DNA from: Schistosoma haematobium
Lineage: Eukaryota; Platyhelminthes; Trematoda; Strigeidida; Schistosomatidae
Assembly: GCF_000699445.3 (NCBI RefSeq)
Contig: NC_067196.1
Coordinates: 47,471,364 to 47,535,363 of the forward strand
DNA length: 64,000 nt
Reading direction: 5' to 3'
Part shown: positions 37,028-47,590 of the stretch, in pieces
Numbering within the stretch: the stretch's first letter is position 1
Layout of the letters: each line of letters begins with the position of its first letter
The notes under the pieces: model-generated
What the model saw: the letters and a program-made list of their open reading frames with translations, nothing else
Told to the model about the DNA's origin: nothing
Databases searched by the model: none
Made by a program: the position numbers and the translations under genes

Positions 37028-37072
37028 ACCCTGGACCCGGGTTTCGTGCTACTTGGCACTCGTCAGCAAGGT
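37028..37072 (-). ncRNA. Hammerhead ribozyme, complete (family C, left arm)
   Basis: Minus strand. Stem I is ACCTTG with CAGGGT (6 bp with one T-G wobble). The core is CTGACGAG. Stem II is GTGC with GCAC around CAAGTA. GAAA follows, then minimal palindromic stem III ACCCGGGT and GTC at the cleavage site. Identical in core and stems to the right-arm copy. Confidence 0.85.
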
Positions 37073-37420
37073 GTACCTGTAATCTTGAGGGAACTGGTGC
37101 TCCCTGGCGGATTCGATCTCGTGTCACCCAGCTTCACAGTCAGAGACGTTACCACTGAGCTATCCGAGCCGTGACTAACCTCCTGTAGGACTGGTGGCCA
37201 CATTGCAACATGATCGATAGCATTCGATCTGCACTAATAGGGACTAGACAAGCATGAGATTGATCACCACCCAGTGATCAATCAATTGTGATTACATCTC
37301 AGTCCTACAGGAGGTTAGTCACGGCTCGGATAGCTCAGTGGTAACGTCTCTGACTGTGAAGCTGGGTGACATGAGATCGAATCCGCCAGGGAGCACCGTT
37401 TCCCTTAAGATTACAGGTAC

Positions 37421-37465
37421 ACCTTGCTGACGAGTGCCAAGTAGCACGAAACCCGGGTCCAGGGT
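37421..37465 (+). ncRNA. Hammerhead ribozyme, complete (family C, right arm)
   Basis: Same architecture as the left-arm ribozyme, in the opposite orientation. Predicted cleavage is after 37,459. All core bases are present, stem II has four pairs, and stem III is the self-complementary ACCCGGGT. Confidence 0.87.
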
Positions 37466-37949
37466 TTCCTGTTGACTACCTCCAACCACCATCTAATCTC
37501 AATACATAGTGCCCGCAGTGTCGAGTCACCTAGACTGGTGGCCACATTGCAACATGATCGATAGCATTCGATCTGCACTAATAGGGACTAGACAAGCATG
37601 ACATTGATCACCACCCAGTGATCAATCAATTGTGAGTCTGAATATCTTTTATAAATATAAATTATATTTTCAATTCACTGGTCTGTAACATATTAAATGA
37701 AACAGACAGAAATTAAATCAGGTTCTTCATGGTGACCATACTTTATCTGACCTCTATCCCAAATCGATTGGTCAAAATTAAGAAATTTTCTCTATACTGT
37801 TATACACGAGTAGTGGCATAGGAAATAACTATTGTTCTACATAAATTTTAGTTAACTCAACGAACTTGCCCAATGATCCTCGGAACCTAAAGTAAACTAA
37901 TCAGGACACTGAAATGAAGAGAATGTACACTGATCGACTAAAAACTACC

Positions 37950-38775
37950 ATTCTTAGATATATTCATAACCGGAACAAATATAAGAAAACCCGAGATTCA
38001 AATTTATCAGGACTCAATCCATGCCGACCAAACACTTATTCATAACAGCGACAACCCAGTGAATCAAGAAGTAAACTGCATACATACCTTATTCAAAGAC
38101 GTTAAGGGATATTCTGGGACCTTCAATATACAGAAAAATAAAAGGAAATGCTTGGTTGATATATTTCGGATAAATAACTAACCAGTACACTTTTTAAAGA
38201 AATGTTTATCAAACTAACCATCGAATAAAAAATCAACAGCAGAAGTCAGCAAATAAATAGTTTCACCCTACATGAAGAATATCTCTAAAGTAACAAAGAA
38301 ATTTTAACATGTTTGGGAATATATGTAGCACACAAGCTGACAAAATCGTTGGAACTAATATTTTGTAAACCAAATGACAGCAGCAAAAGAAAACAAGGTA
38401 AATATAATCTAAAAAATAAATTGCAGCACCTTCAACTAACACTAAATAGGATAATGTAGCCATCCTCTCCATCTAGGTCTGCATAAACAATAGTTGACTG
38501 TTAAACATAATAACATAGCTTAGCTTATGTCAACCCGTATGGACTAAAACGATCATGACTATAATTGAGAAAATGTCGAAATATTGGACAGATGAAACAC
38601 AAAGAAAGCCAGTGAATTTTTAGAAGCCTAGAACTCTGGTCAAGCACCAATCAACAGACAAATCGAAATCGACCAAATCTATCACCCAATAAGAAAAAGG
38701 GTTGACAACCGTAAGGTCATTGATCAGATTAGGAGAGAAAATAATCAAAACAAGATACAAACAATAAACAACTAA
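37950..38775 (+). pseudogene. Penelope-like element fossil (RT end and endonuclease)
   Basis: Not visible as an open frame but readable in pieces. The first is YQDSIHADQTLIHNSDNPV then VNCIHTLFKD (about 38,008-38,100), the block after the RT palm in PLEs. Next are FLKKCLSN (about 38,195), LPYMKNISK, then VAHKLTKSLELIFCKPND (about 38,330-38,390) and INCST (about 38,420), the linker into GIY-YIG. A NIGQM remnant of YIGQT follows (about 38,580). Last come FLEA, INRQIEID, IYHPIRKRV and VIDQIRREN (about 38,615-38,745), the typical carboxy end. Stops and shifts separate the blocks. It belongs to a different PLE lineage from the palindrome at 11-12 kb, judging by the carboxy end. Confidence 0.75.
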
Positions 38776-39559
38776 GATTCGAATATCTCACTTCCTTTTG
38801 AGGTACATGCTGATAATATTGTTAAGATGGACAGTGGAAGCTTGACAACTAAGCTATTTAGCTCAGAATACGAAACATTTCCTCATCTCAAGCAACAAAT
38901 ATTCTCCATCAACACGTGTAATTATTTACTCAAAAAGAGACCATCTTAAATTTCTTGAAAAGTTTAGCTTTGTTTTTATAAAACCTTTACTTTACATAAA
39001 GTACTATCAAAAATATGCTCCAATATTCTGCAACAGATTACGTCCTAAATAGAAAAGGTAAAATTGTAAACTATGAATTTGACTAACATGAATAAATTTC
39101 TGAATCCATCCAATGAAGAATAATTACACACTCACCAATAACTAATATCAAGGTGAGTCTTCTGAAGTTCTGGTTGACAACCTTTACTTATGGAGTCGCT
39201 CAATCAAGTCGGACTGACACAATAAGTTATTGCATACACTGAATGAATAAAACAATATATTACGAAACGACTAACATTGAAAAGATGAATCACTGAATTT
39301 TCGCTCGGTAATGTAACTTTATCGTGCTCACTATTAGATCTGAAAGTACTTGGTTGTATACGTAATAGAGTCCTATTCATAAAACACTGACCAGCACCAT
39401 GAATCTAACAAATATTTATTTATTTTTGTTCTTTAACAGTTTGCTGTCTCATTTCAATTCATAGTGAAAATCGTCTTAGAATTATCCGACAACCGCTAAA
39501 ATGCTTTATGAATTAGTAAAAGTGGTTTGTCGAATTTTTGTAGTTTATATCATGGACTG
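38776..39559. other. Non-coding DNA
   Basis: Possibly the 3' UTR of the PLE fossil at its start. Otherwise nothing recognised. Confidence 0.4.
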
Positions 39560-39910
39560 GTTTTCTTTGGATAGTCATTCGAGACCAGAAAGCACCAGAC
39601 AACTGTTTCATCCTAGTACTCTCCATCATTGACCACCTGTGACCTCACCAGGGATCAAACCCCTGACCTTGAATTCAAACTCTCAGTCTTTAAACCAATG
39701 AACGATAATCCAGTAGTCTATACACCAAACTTCAATTAATTCGCGATACTCAGCTACCACTTTTTGATGTTATTGCCACACTCAATTCGGTTGGACTTCA
39801 ATAGTCACGGCTTTTTACTGGAACTTCTGGAATCGTATTCCAAAGTGAGTCCCTAGTGAACACACGGCTGGTGTTAGTATAGAGGCTTTCTGAAGATTGT
39901 TGAATTTTCT
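39560..39910 (-). repeat. Hammerhead repeat family B, degenerate, minus strand
   Basis: Minus sense: the AGTTCCAGTAAAAAGCCGTGAC head, a tRNA-like region with box-B-like GGTTTGATCCC, then remnants of ATGAAACAGTTGTC and TGGTGCTTTCTGG. The core is lost. Confidence 0.55.
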
Positions 39911-41201
39911 TAATTGATATAACGGACTGACCCAATTTGTACAACTACTGAAAGACAGGAAGTACGGAATAGTGAAAGAAACCCATATCATCATTAAACA
40001 AAATACAATTCAGAGAAATTTATTTTGTATTAGTTATTTGAGTCTAAAAAAATATTTTTGAAGTTAAATCACAGTGCTTTATCGAAAAAGTATTTAACAC
40101 ACTAATAAATCTTATCATCTAATATCATTTATAATGTTGGTGACGTTTTGTGTCAACTAATCAAGTTTATTCATGTATTGTTTTTCATTTTATTTCTTCG
40201 TTCCAAAATACTTCAGTTAAGTTTTCGTTCTATGGCTTATCACTGCGTTCAACTTGCACCGGACATTATTTTACCCCCATCCAGTTAGATATAATTAACC
40301 AAATGCTTAGTGGTTATGTGTTACGGTTCAAGTTACAACGATTCATATCTGCACCAAAAGGTACATTAACTAAATAAAAATAAAAGAATTAGGCATACTA
40401 TCAGTAGAAATGGTAATCAACACCAAATAGAGGGAATTTAGTTCAAAACGAGCAAATGAAACTATAGGGCAAGGAGTATTAAATAACATTAAGACTCCAG
40501 ACATAAATGAAAATCAATTATATACATAAGCTACTCTGATATAATTCCAGCCATATTACCTAAAGTCTACGACCGTTAACTATGATTATCATCCAGAGTC
40601 CAAATATGAAGTCTGAACCAGCCGATATTCTTAAGATAATATGATTCTCCGACTATGAGCACATCCTGACATTAATATATAACATGAATTTACTTCTTAC
40701 TACCATAAATATACGAATACGTATTTTTCTAAAGTTCACATATCAGTTTAATGGTACTTGGTATTCCGAGGGATTCGAATCTAAACATTATTAAAACAAC
40801 ATTTGACAAAGGAAACATCTCATTTCAGTATTTTAGTGAATTAAATGTTAAATACTAATCTTAGCCTAATATTTTACCAAATCGGCCACAATTTTCTTAA
40901 TGACTTTTGAAACTTCACTGTGGAAAGATGAACAGAAGTGAGATCCACTGCTTATCTGTTTTTCTCTTGCTATTTACAATATCATATTAATAAATGTGTA
41001 AGACCTTGATTTTATCTCTTTCAAAACAAATCACTTCTTTTAAGTTATATATAGTTTGACAAAAAATCAAGAAATGAACTTAACTGATGATGTAGAATCA
41101 GTCTTAATATTGTTTACTATATTTACAAATTATGTAGACTTTCATTAAGTATTCTGGATAAAATTTCATTCCTTCTAATAATATATTATATTTTCCCAAG
41201 C
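39911..41201. other. Non-coding DNA
   Basis: AT-rich. The 75-codon frame at 40,150-40,377 has no family resemblance. Confidence 0.5.
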
Positions 41202-41422
41202 TATTACATATTTTTTTTATTGAGATCATGAACCGAGACTGAAGGCCCTGAGTTCTAATCCCGCTAGCAGGATCGTGGTTGCGCACTGTTGAAGAGTCCC
41301 ACAATAGAACGAAACAGCCGTTCAGTGCTTCCAGGTTTCCAATAGTGGTCTAACATCAATCGCTTCATGATCTCAATCAAAAACTTAATAATCTCCACAA
41401 CCCCCATACTGATTATTACATA
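41202..41422 (+). mobile_element. Hammerhead repeat family B insertion with target duplication
   Basis: TATTACATA at 41,202-41,210 and 41,414-41,422 fits a 9-bp target duplication. The insert starts with an inverted piece (TTATTGAGATCATGAACCGA) of its own tail, then continues in direct sense from the middle of the tRNA-like part through GCACTG, TTGAAGAG, AACGAAACAGCCG and CAGTGC to the end CCCATACTGAT. The hammerhead has lost C3. Confidence 0.7.
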
Positions 41423-42591
41423 AGTGTACAGTTGATTACATAATTTGAGTTATTTTTACCTTTAAACAAATAGTTAATCAACAAAGTTGCGCATAAAATA
41501 TACAGTTTTCATTATTTTTCTAATATTCGCTTATTTTTTTTTTCTGAAACATTGAAATCGTTACTTCAATAATAAAAAAGAACTTTTTGTCTAGTTAATA
41601 TGTAATTTATTTACGTTCTATATTCCCATCTCTTCTACTTTTTTTTACCATCTTTCACAAACATACATACAAGTAAATTTTCCTAATAAAATCAAATATC
41701 CTCAAGGTCACTATTATTTTGTTAATCACCATTACTGATGTTTTGTTAGTGTGAAAAAACCAAACCAACAAATAAGGGAATATTTAATTATAGGTTTAGA
41801 TCAGAATTAATTGAATAAATTGTAGATAAGAATTTTTCTGTTATTAAAATAGAATATCACATGAATTTCCAAGAATGAATTGCATTGTTTACCCCCTTCC
41901 CCCCCCGCAACAAAAGAAATGAATATTCAATAACTTCAAATTAGTTAAAAAAGAACTAATATGAATCCAACTTTGTTTTAATTCGAAAAATTTTTTTTAA
42001 AAAAATTGGATAGTGCTTTTAAAATTCAATCGATTTTGAAGATTAGACTTATCAGCCTCATATGACTTATGAGCTTCTTTCTTGACTATCCTAACATTAA
42101 CCATATATATATCACAAAATATGTGATTTAAGATCTTAAAAATTATTTCCATTCCTACCTCATCCTATTGTCAAAGATAATTCACCATTTAGTTAAAATA
42201 AGAATTCTTAAAATAAAAGTGAAATAACTGTTCCTATTTAACTTGGTTAAAAATAAGAAGAACAATAATCTTTAATCACTACCATGGAAACCACTATATT
42301 CAAGGATATCTTAAACTATTTGTAGTGATAAAAGCGAGGAATGATGATTTTCATGAAATTGGTGACTTTGGTAATTGGAAGCTTTTTGTGTCTGTCATAG
42401 AAGTAGTTCTATTCAAAGAGGATTTCTAAATTTATTGATAGTCAGTCTATCAAAAATGATGTTATAACAGTTAAATTACATAGTTACACGACATTAACGC
42501 GGTTGAATTCGCTGTTTGTTAAGAAAATATTCTTAGCTTTTATGATAAAAGAGTTAGTGATTTAATTAATAAGTATATTGTGAACATCGTA
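41423..42591. other. Non-coding DNA
   Basis: AT-rich with homopolymer runs. Nothing recognised. Confidence 0.5.
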
Positions 42592-42815
42592 ATCGTCCTA
42601 GCATGGGACTCCTGAGTAATGAGCATCCACGATCGCGCATGTGAGGCTCGAACCCAGGGTCGTGGATGCACCGCTGAGGGTCCCATAATAGGACGAAATG
42701 GCCATTCAGTGCTTCCAGGTTTTTCATGGTGGTCTAGCTTAGATCGACGCGTGAATTCAACTATTACAATTACTATAATATCCATAAAACCACTTCTGAT
42801 ATTAAAATTACCACA
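42592..42815 (+). repeat. Hammerhead repeat family B, fold-back copy
   Basis: A left inverted arm (CGTCCTAGCATGGGACTC to ATCCACGATC, about 42,595-42,635) faces a right direct arm (GGTCGTGGATGCACCG, GGTCCCATAATAGGACG). The right arm has GCACCG/CAGTGC-type stem I, stem II and GAAA, but A9 is missing (CTGAGGGT). Palindromic stem III is ATGGCCAT. Confidence 0.72.
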
Positions 42816-42971
42816 AACTCTCATTCTGATAATAATTTCTTAATCAACATTTCAGTGTTGTTGGAAAACGTTTGATAGTCATTAAATGAGGCGATTCAAA
42901 TATCACGGTAAATTTGTTCTATTTAAAAATTAATTCCAAATGTTTTAAAATCTCAACTTCTTGTTTTTTTT

Positions 42972-43110
42972 CCTCCGCCTGGATTCCTTCCGGGGGCTAC
43001 TGCCGGTCCCAAGCCCGGATAAAGGAGGAGGGTTGGGCATGGGGTTAGTGACCCCATCCCGCAGAAAACTAACTCGCTAAAAAAACGCTAACCAGAAAAA
43101 TTATTACTGG
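42972..43110 (+). other. Isolated RTE 5' leader fragment
   Basis: Starts CTCCGCCTG and follows the leader of the 2.8-6.0 kb element: ACTGCCGGTCCCAAGCCCGG, AAAGGAGGAGGGTTGGGC, ATGGGGTTAG and ACTAACTCGCTAAAAAAACG. It then diverges after CCAGAAAAA. No RT or nuclease sequence follows. The first hairpin region differs in sequence from the other copy, while the ATGGGG/CCCCAT hairpin is kept. Target-primed insertions normally lose the 5' end, so a lone 5' end is unexpected. Confidence 0.85.
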
Positions 43111-43146
43111 CTAAGTGAGTGAAAAAAATTTAACAAGTCATTAGCA

Positions 43147-43273
43147 ATACTTATTATTTTGATTGAGATAATGAATCGTTCAGTGTTAGGCTTCCATTGA
43201 AAACATTGATCAATTCATGATCTCAATCAAAATCCAACAATCTCCACAACCCTATACTGATACTTATTATTTT
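43147..43273 (+). mobile_element. Minimal 99-bp family B insertion with perfect 14-bp target duplication
   Basis: ATACTTATTATTTT is present at 43,147-43,160 and 43,260-43,273. The 99 bp between them consist of about 48 nt in inverted sense (GATTGAGATAATGAATCG to AAAACATTG), then the direct B tail (GATCAATTCATGATCTC to CCACAACCCTATACTG), with about 19 nt present in both orientations. The duplication ends in TTTT, matching AAAA in the element at the inversion edge. Confidence 0.82.
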
Positions 43274-44344
43274 AAAATATTTAATCTTAGTGTTATTATC
43301 TATTGAAATCGCTTTGATAACTGAGCAGAAATTAGTTTCCTAAACGGAAGGTGAACTTTTTTTTCTTTTAAATTACAAATTGATATCACATGGAGAACTA
43401 TTGAATGATAAGAAATCTACTGAACAATTAATACTTCCTGATAATTATATAACTGCTTTATTGTTCATTCAATCTTCAGTGGTTTATATACTTCTTCACT
43501 TCAATTAGCTCATGAAATAATGTAACTATTATCCGATTTCATTTGTAAGTCTCTATTGTTGTTTAAACTTTTTCAATTGTTCATAGATGCTTTCAAGTAT
43601 TCATTCATGATATAATAAATTGTCAATTGATAAATACATTGTATTTGTGGTGTATTACTTCAAGAATCTTTTATGAATCTGTTGACATAAATTAACCAGT
43701 CTTTGAACTTTTTTTATTTCACAATAATCTAAATGTTCACTAATGTTTATCATCAACTATTACCATGTCTATTTTATGTATGTTTCCTGTTAATATTGAT
43801 GCAGGTTTTCACTGTTAAAATAAAATTGGATGTTTACGCCTTATAGTCAATTGATTTGTTTAGATATCTACAGTAATTATCTGTTATCTCTTATCACAAA
43901 AACGTTTCTCTTACATTGACTACTTTTATTAAAAAGGATATTATTCTGCAATTTGTATAAGACAGTTAGTTACTAACTTTATATCAGAGTAAAACATAAT
44001 GTATAATACAGGGATTCCCATAATAATGTAGATGCCTCTTATAATTATTTACATCCAGTGGTGAATTTGTTAGTTATGCGATAAGTATATTTTCATGAAA
44101 GATGATGCTACCACGAAATATTTCATAAGTTATCATATTGAAAATCCGCCTAACAACAATGAATTGTTATTATGTTCAGTTGTTAATTAATAATCCACAC
44201 TAAAACTATATGTTGATTATGTATGCAGCTAAGAAAATGATTATCACATTTTAGTGACCCATTATCTGACTCCATGTAGATCTTTACTGATTATTATCGA
44301 AACATACATGCCACCAACCCTCGTATTTAATTATCGACTTAACT
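43274..44344. other. Non-coding DNA
   Basis: AT-rich. Nothing recognised. Confidence 0.5.
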
Positions 44345-44710
44345 TCCGTTAAGCAATAACGGAATCAAGTCAAATACGAGAATGGATTTCGAAAACTCAT
44401 ATTTAATACAATCACTGATTCACACAGTTGATTAGAGAAACGAAGCGAAGACAGTGAAGAGAAACGGATAGGAAAAGGCATGTGAGCCAACTCGTTTTTA
44501 TCAAGCGTGATTCAATATTTATAGCCAGATAAAGCAAGTTTCAGATACATGATGAATAGGGTAAGCAATTAACATATACACGATCATATAAAAAGTCAGG
44601 ATTAATGGGTGAATAAGTGACAGGGTAAAAATGTGGCTTGCAAAGAATGAATAGATCGGTCTGTCCAGAGGCTAGAATAACCTGTGGGCTTGACATAGTA
44701 CCACATAGTA
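44345..44710 (+). repeat. Dispersed repeat, unnamed (copy 2)
   Basis: Partner of 7,250-7,560 with the same block order (AAGTCAAATACGAGAATGG, AAACGAAGCGAAGACAG, GCCAACTCG, TCAATATTTATA, GGTCTGTCC). It contains about 70 nt not present in the first copy. No coding potential. Confidence 0.55.
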
Positions 44711-45877
44711 CAACATATTTATCATGTTTGCTATTAATAGAAGTGTTCATAATGGTAGTTTACTAAACTAACCTTCAGTTTAATGAATAAATCTATGTTA
44801 AACGAAAGCATCCAACCACTTAAATAATGTTTTTAAGCAAACATTGACCTTGACGGTTAGAATAACTTATTGACTAGTTATTATTTATACAAGCAGTTAT
44901 ATATATATATATATATATTATTCATTCACAATCTTCTTATAATCCAATGGAACAACACAAAATCTACGTGATTCAATAAGCTAACTTAAATTCTTGGAGT
45001 TCATTATGGTTTTCAATCTTTTAAGGATTTTACTAGGTACATTGTATATTGATCTCCTACTCTATCTACTGACAACTATTCTTAATAACTTCGTTTAAAG
45101 AACACTAAAACAAAAATGAAGTATTTTTAGTGCTTAGTAAAACGCTTACGGTTGGATGGAAACTACATGGGATTATCCGAACAAGACTATTTACCAATAA
45201 CTTTCAACTATCTAATGTTCAAAATAGTATTTATGATGTTTATTCATCACTTATCCAAGTGGCTACATTCCAACTTAATCGAGATCTAGGTTCAATTCTT
45301 GATCGATATAAAATTTTTATAATAATGGTTAATATATAAATCATATCTTTGACATGGTATTTTCGGAATCTATCTAAATCTAATAAAAAAAACTGAGAAT
45401 TCTTAGTTCATTTTCATATTAGCTTTAGATCAAATGTAAATGTATAATGTAAACTTGTTATTTCTTCACTCTAAAGTGACTTCATTCATACATCTTCACT
45501 TATTTCACTTTAAAACTTATAAAATTATCTGGTTATAACTTTAATTTTATTCAAATGAACTGAATTCCATTGATTGAAATCACCTTTAGAATCTATGATA
45601 GTGGATGGTAATTTATTACGAAATATCGATTTCTCTCTCTCTCTCTGTCTCTATTTGTTCATTTTTGTTCCTTTCCATTTATCATTAGTCTTCTACTGAA
45701 AATAAAGTCGTGAAATAGCTAACTAATCTTGAATATACATTGATGATAGTTATTATCATATATTAAATTAAAAACAGTATTAATCAGTTCTTTATATGAA
45801 TAGATACAGTTTATTACAGGTAATTTTAAATAACTAAACTAACTCTTTATCTCTTTTATGATATTACTTTGAGTCAT
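44711..45877. other. Non-coding DNA with AT microsatellite
   Basis: Contains (AT)n at 44,899-44,918 and a CT-rich run at about 45,632-45,651. No gene recognised. Confidence 0.5.
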
Positions 45878-46130
45878 TTGAAGCTAAACCATAATGGAAA
45901 GCCTGGAAGCACTGGACGGCCGTTACATCTTAGTATGGGACTGATAGGTCCTGTATTCGAATCTTGTGGGGTGAGATTGTGGATGCACACTGCTAAGGAA
46001 TCCCATATTAGGATGAAAAGGCCGTTCAGTGCTTCCAGGTTTTCCATGGTGATCTAGCTTCAATTGACTCATGAATTCAATTATTAAATTACTACATTCT
46101 CCACAAAACCACTGTCTGATTATAATGCCT
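45878..46130 (+). repeat. Hammerhead repeat family B, fold-back copy
   Basis: Inverted arm 45,880-45,943 (AGCTAAACCATAATGG, CTGGAAGCACTGGACGGCCG, TAGTATGGGACT) and direct arm about 45,993-46,057, separated by about 50 nt of tRNA-like remnant. The direct arm has GCACACTG, CTAAGGAATCCC, GATGAAAAGGCCGTT and CAGTGC. The core is broken at three positions. Confidence 0.72.
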
Positions 46131-46389
46131 TGAATTTTCTCAAATATCTAACCTTTATTACTACATTTTAACTAGAAAGAAAAATTAAGTAATACTTGTT
46201 AATCATTTTCATTATGAAAGTTTTTATTTTATTATTGAGTCCAATGTCACTCACTTATCTAGTAATTAATGTTTCAACTAATGTTGTTTAATATCTATAC
46301 ACACTTTATAAATGTTAGGATACTTTTCTCTTAAGTTAATCGTCTACATTTGAAATATAAGTTATTTCTTACTAATATAAATTATTCTT

Positions 46390-46835
46390 GTCAGTAAGGG
46401 GTTGTGGAGATAGTTAAATTTCATGGAAATTGTGAATTGGTCATTTTTAAACCTTCCTTGAAGGTTTGGAAGCACTGGACTGCCGTTTCGTCATGTTATG
46501 GAACTCCTCAGGAGTGAACACCCACGATCCTGAACGCGGAAATTGGACCAAGGACCTTCGGTCTCGCGCTCGAAAGCCTAACATCCAAATCGCTGAGTCG
46601 GCATCCAATGGTATTAGTGTCTAACTTCAACCAATTCACGGTCTTACAGGACTATCTTCCATTGTCTACAGGGAGTAAACGACTCACACCTAACACGATT
46701 TAGATCCACTATTAATGACTTGTCACTAGAACTCCGGAAATCTTCTCTCGAAGTTAGTCACTGATGGGCACATGGCAATTTTCAGTAGGGGGTTGTGAAG
46801 ATTGTTGAGTTTTCATTAAAATCTTAGATGATTCT
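46390..46835 (-). repeat. Hammerhead repeat family B, tandem copy, minus strand
   Basis: One whole unit plus the end of the next. The tail start CAGTA(A/G)GGGGTTGTG occurs at 46,392 and again at 46,793, so the unit is about 401 bp head to tail. Read on the minus strand the order is the head with AGAAGATTTCCGGAGTTC, tRNA-like box A (GACTCAGCG) and box B (GGTCCAATTT), hammerhead remnant (CTGAGGAG, GACGAAACGGCAGTC, CAGTGC) and tail. Core bases are kept, but stems II and III have mismatches. Confidence 0.75.
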
Positions 46836-47299
46836 AGTCTCCGTGTATATTCTGTTTCATATCACTCTGGATCATAGTGGAATAACAGTTAGAGCTAAAT
46901 GAAGAAAAAGTAGAATAGTAATCGAAGGTATAAACAAAATCATTATTGTTGTTATTCCAATGTATAAATGATTGTTGTAGAAGAACAGAAAAAAGTAAAC
47001 AACATTATGCCTATTAACATAATGTTTGTGATCAATATAAATGATGGATTCAAGTAAAAATGGATTTCATGTTCTTTTTTAACCAAAAATACAAGCTACG
47101 ACTTGTATTAATATTGCGTAGTGTAGTTTCTCAACTTTGTGTCAACTATATGATCATGTAATAAACAGTAATGAAAAAAGAGCAAAATGTATTTATAAGA
47201 TGTAATTAATGGGTTTTAAAAAATCATGCAATAAACATTATATCTCATAAAAAATAAACTGTCAGTATCAGTTTGAGTCGTCCAGTTGTTGACATTCAG
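46836..47299. other. Non-coding DNA
   Basis: Nothing recognised. Confidence 0.45.
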
Positions 47300-47590
47300 T
47301 ATTAAGTTTTAACCAGTCTTTCTTCATACATGTACATCCTGAGTGGTTTGTCTCACTATTGATATATATTAATAGGATTTTTATACAGATAGTTTGTGAC
47401 TAACAGTGAAATCCAGACTGATTTATGACCTTACTAATAACAGTACGAATATCATACACGTTAAACAAGCTAGTGACTAACACCGATCAGTAACTTAGTA
47501 ATGAGTTCTGGCCCCAATGTGAACATTAACATCTGAGTGGATGTACACCTAGTTGACGAGTCCCTCCTTCTGAACTCTATTGTTAGTCAG
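47300..47590 (+). repeat. Family A repeat with upstream extension (copy 1)
   Basis: Shares TTTTAACCAGT, TGGTTTGTCTC-like and TAACAGTGAAATCCAGA blocks with 56,620-56,945, then a tRNA-like remnant and hammerhead scrap (TTGACGAGTCCC). The 170 nt upstream of the tRNA-like head is therefore part of a larger repeat. Confidence 0.6.

Larger units (their letters stand above)
36979..37648 (+). mobile_element. Palindromic hammerhead element family C with 14-bp target duplication
   Basis: AGTCTGAATATCTT occurs at 36,979-36,992 and 37,635-37,648 and bounds the insertion exactly. Inside, 36,991-37,193 (minus sense) is the mirror of 37,300-37,502 (plus sense): 203 bp per arm without indels and with only a few substitutions. 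The spacer 37,194-37,299 is a copy of the element's 3' tail. A second tail copy (37,535-37,634) closes the element at ATCAATCAATTGTG. The two tail copies are 344 bp apart and define a head-to-tail unit. Each arm has tRNA-like boxes (TAGCTCAGTGG and AGATCGAATCC) and a complete hammerhead. It has no coding capacity, so it must be mobilised in trans. Confidence 0.88.

Noticed and set aside
36991..37502. CRISPR-like or phage-type repeat structure
   Set aside because: The repeats are one inverted pair inside a eukaryotic retroelement insertion. There are no short regular spacers.
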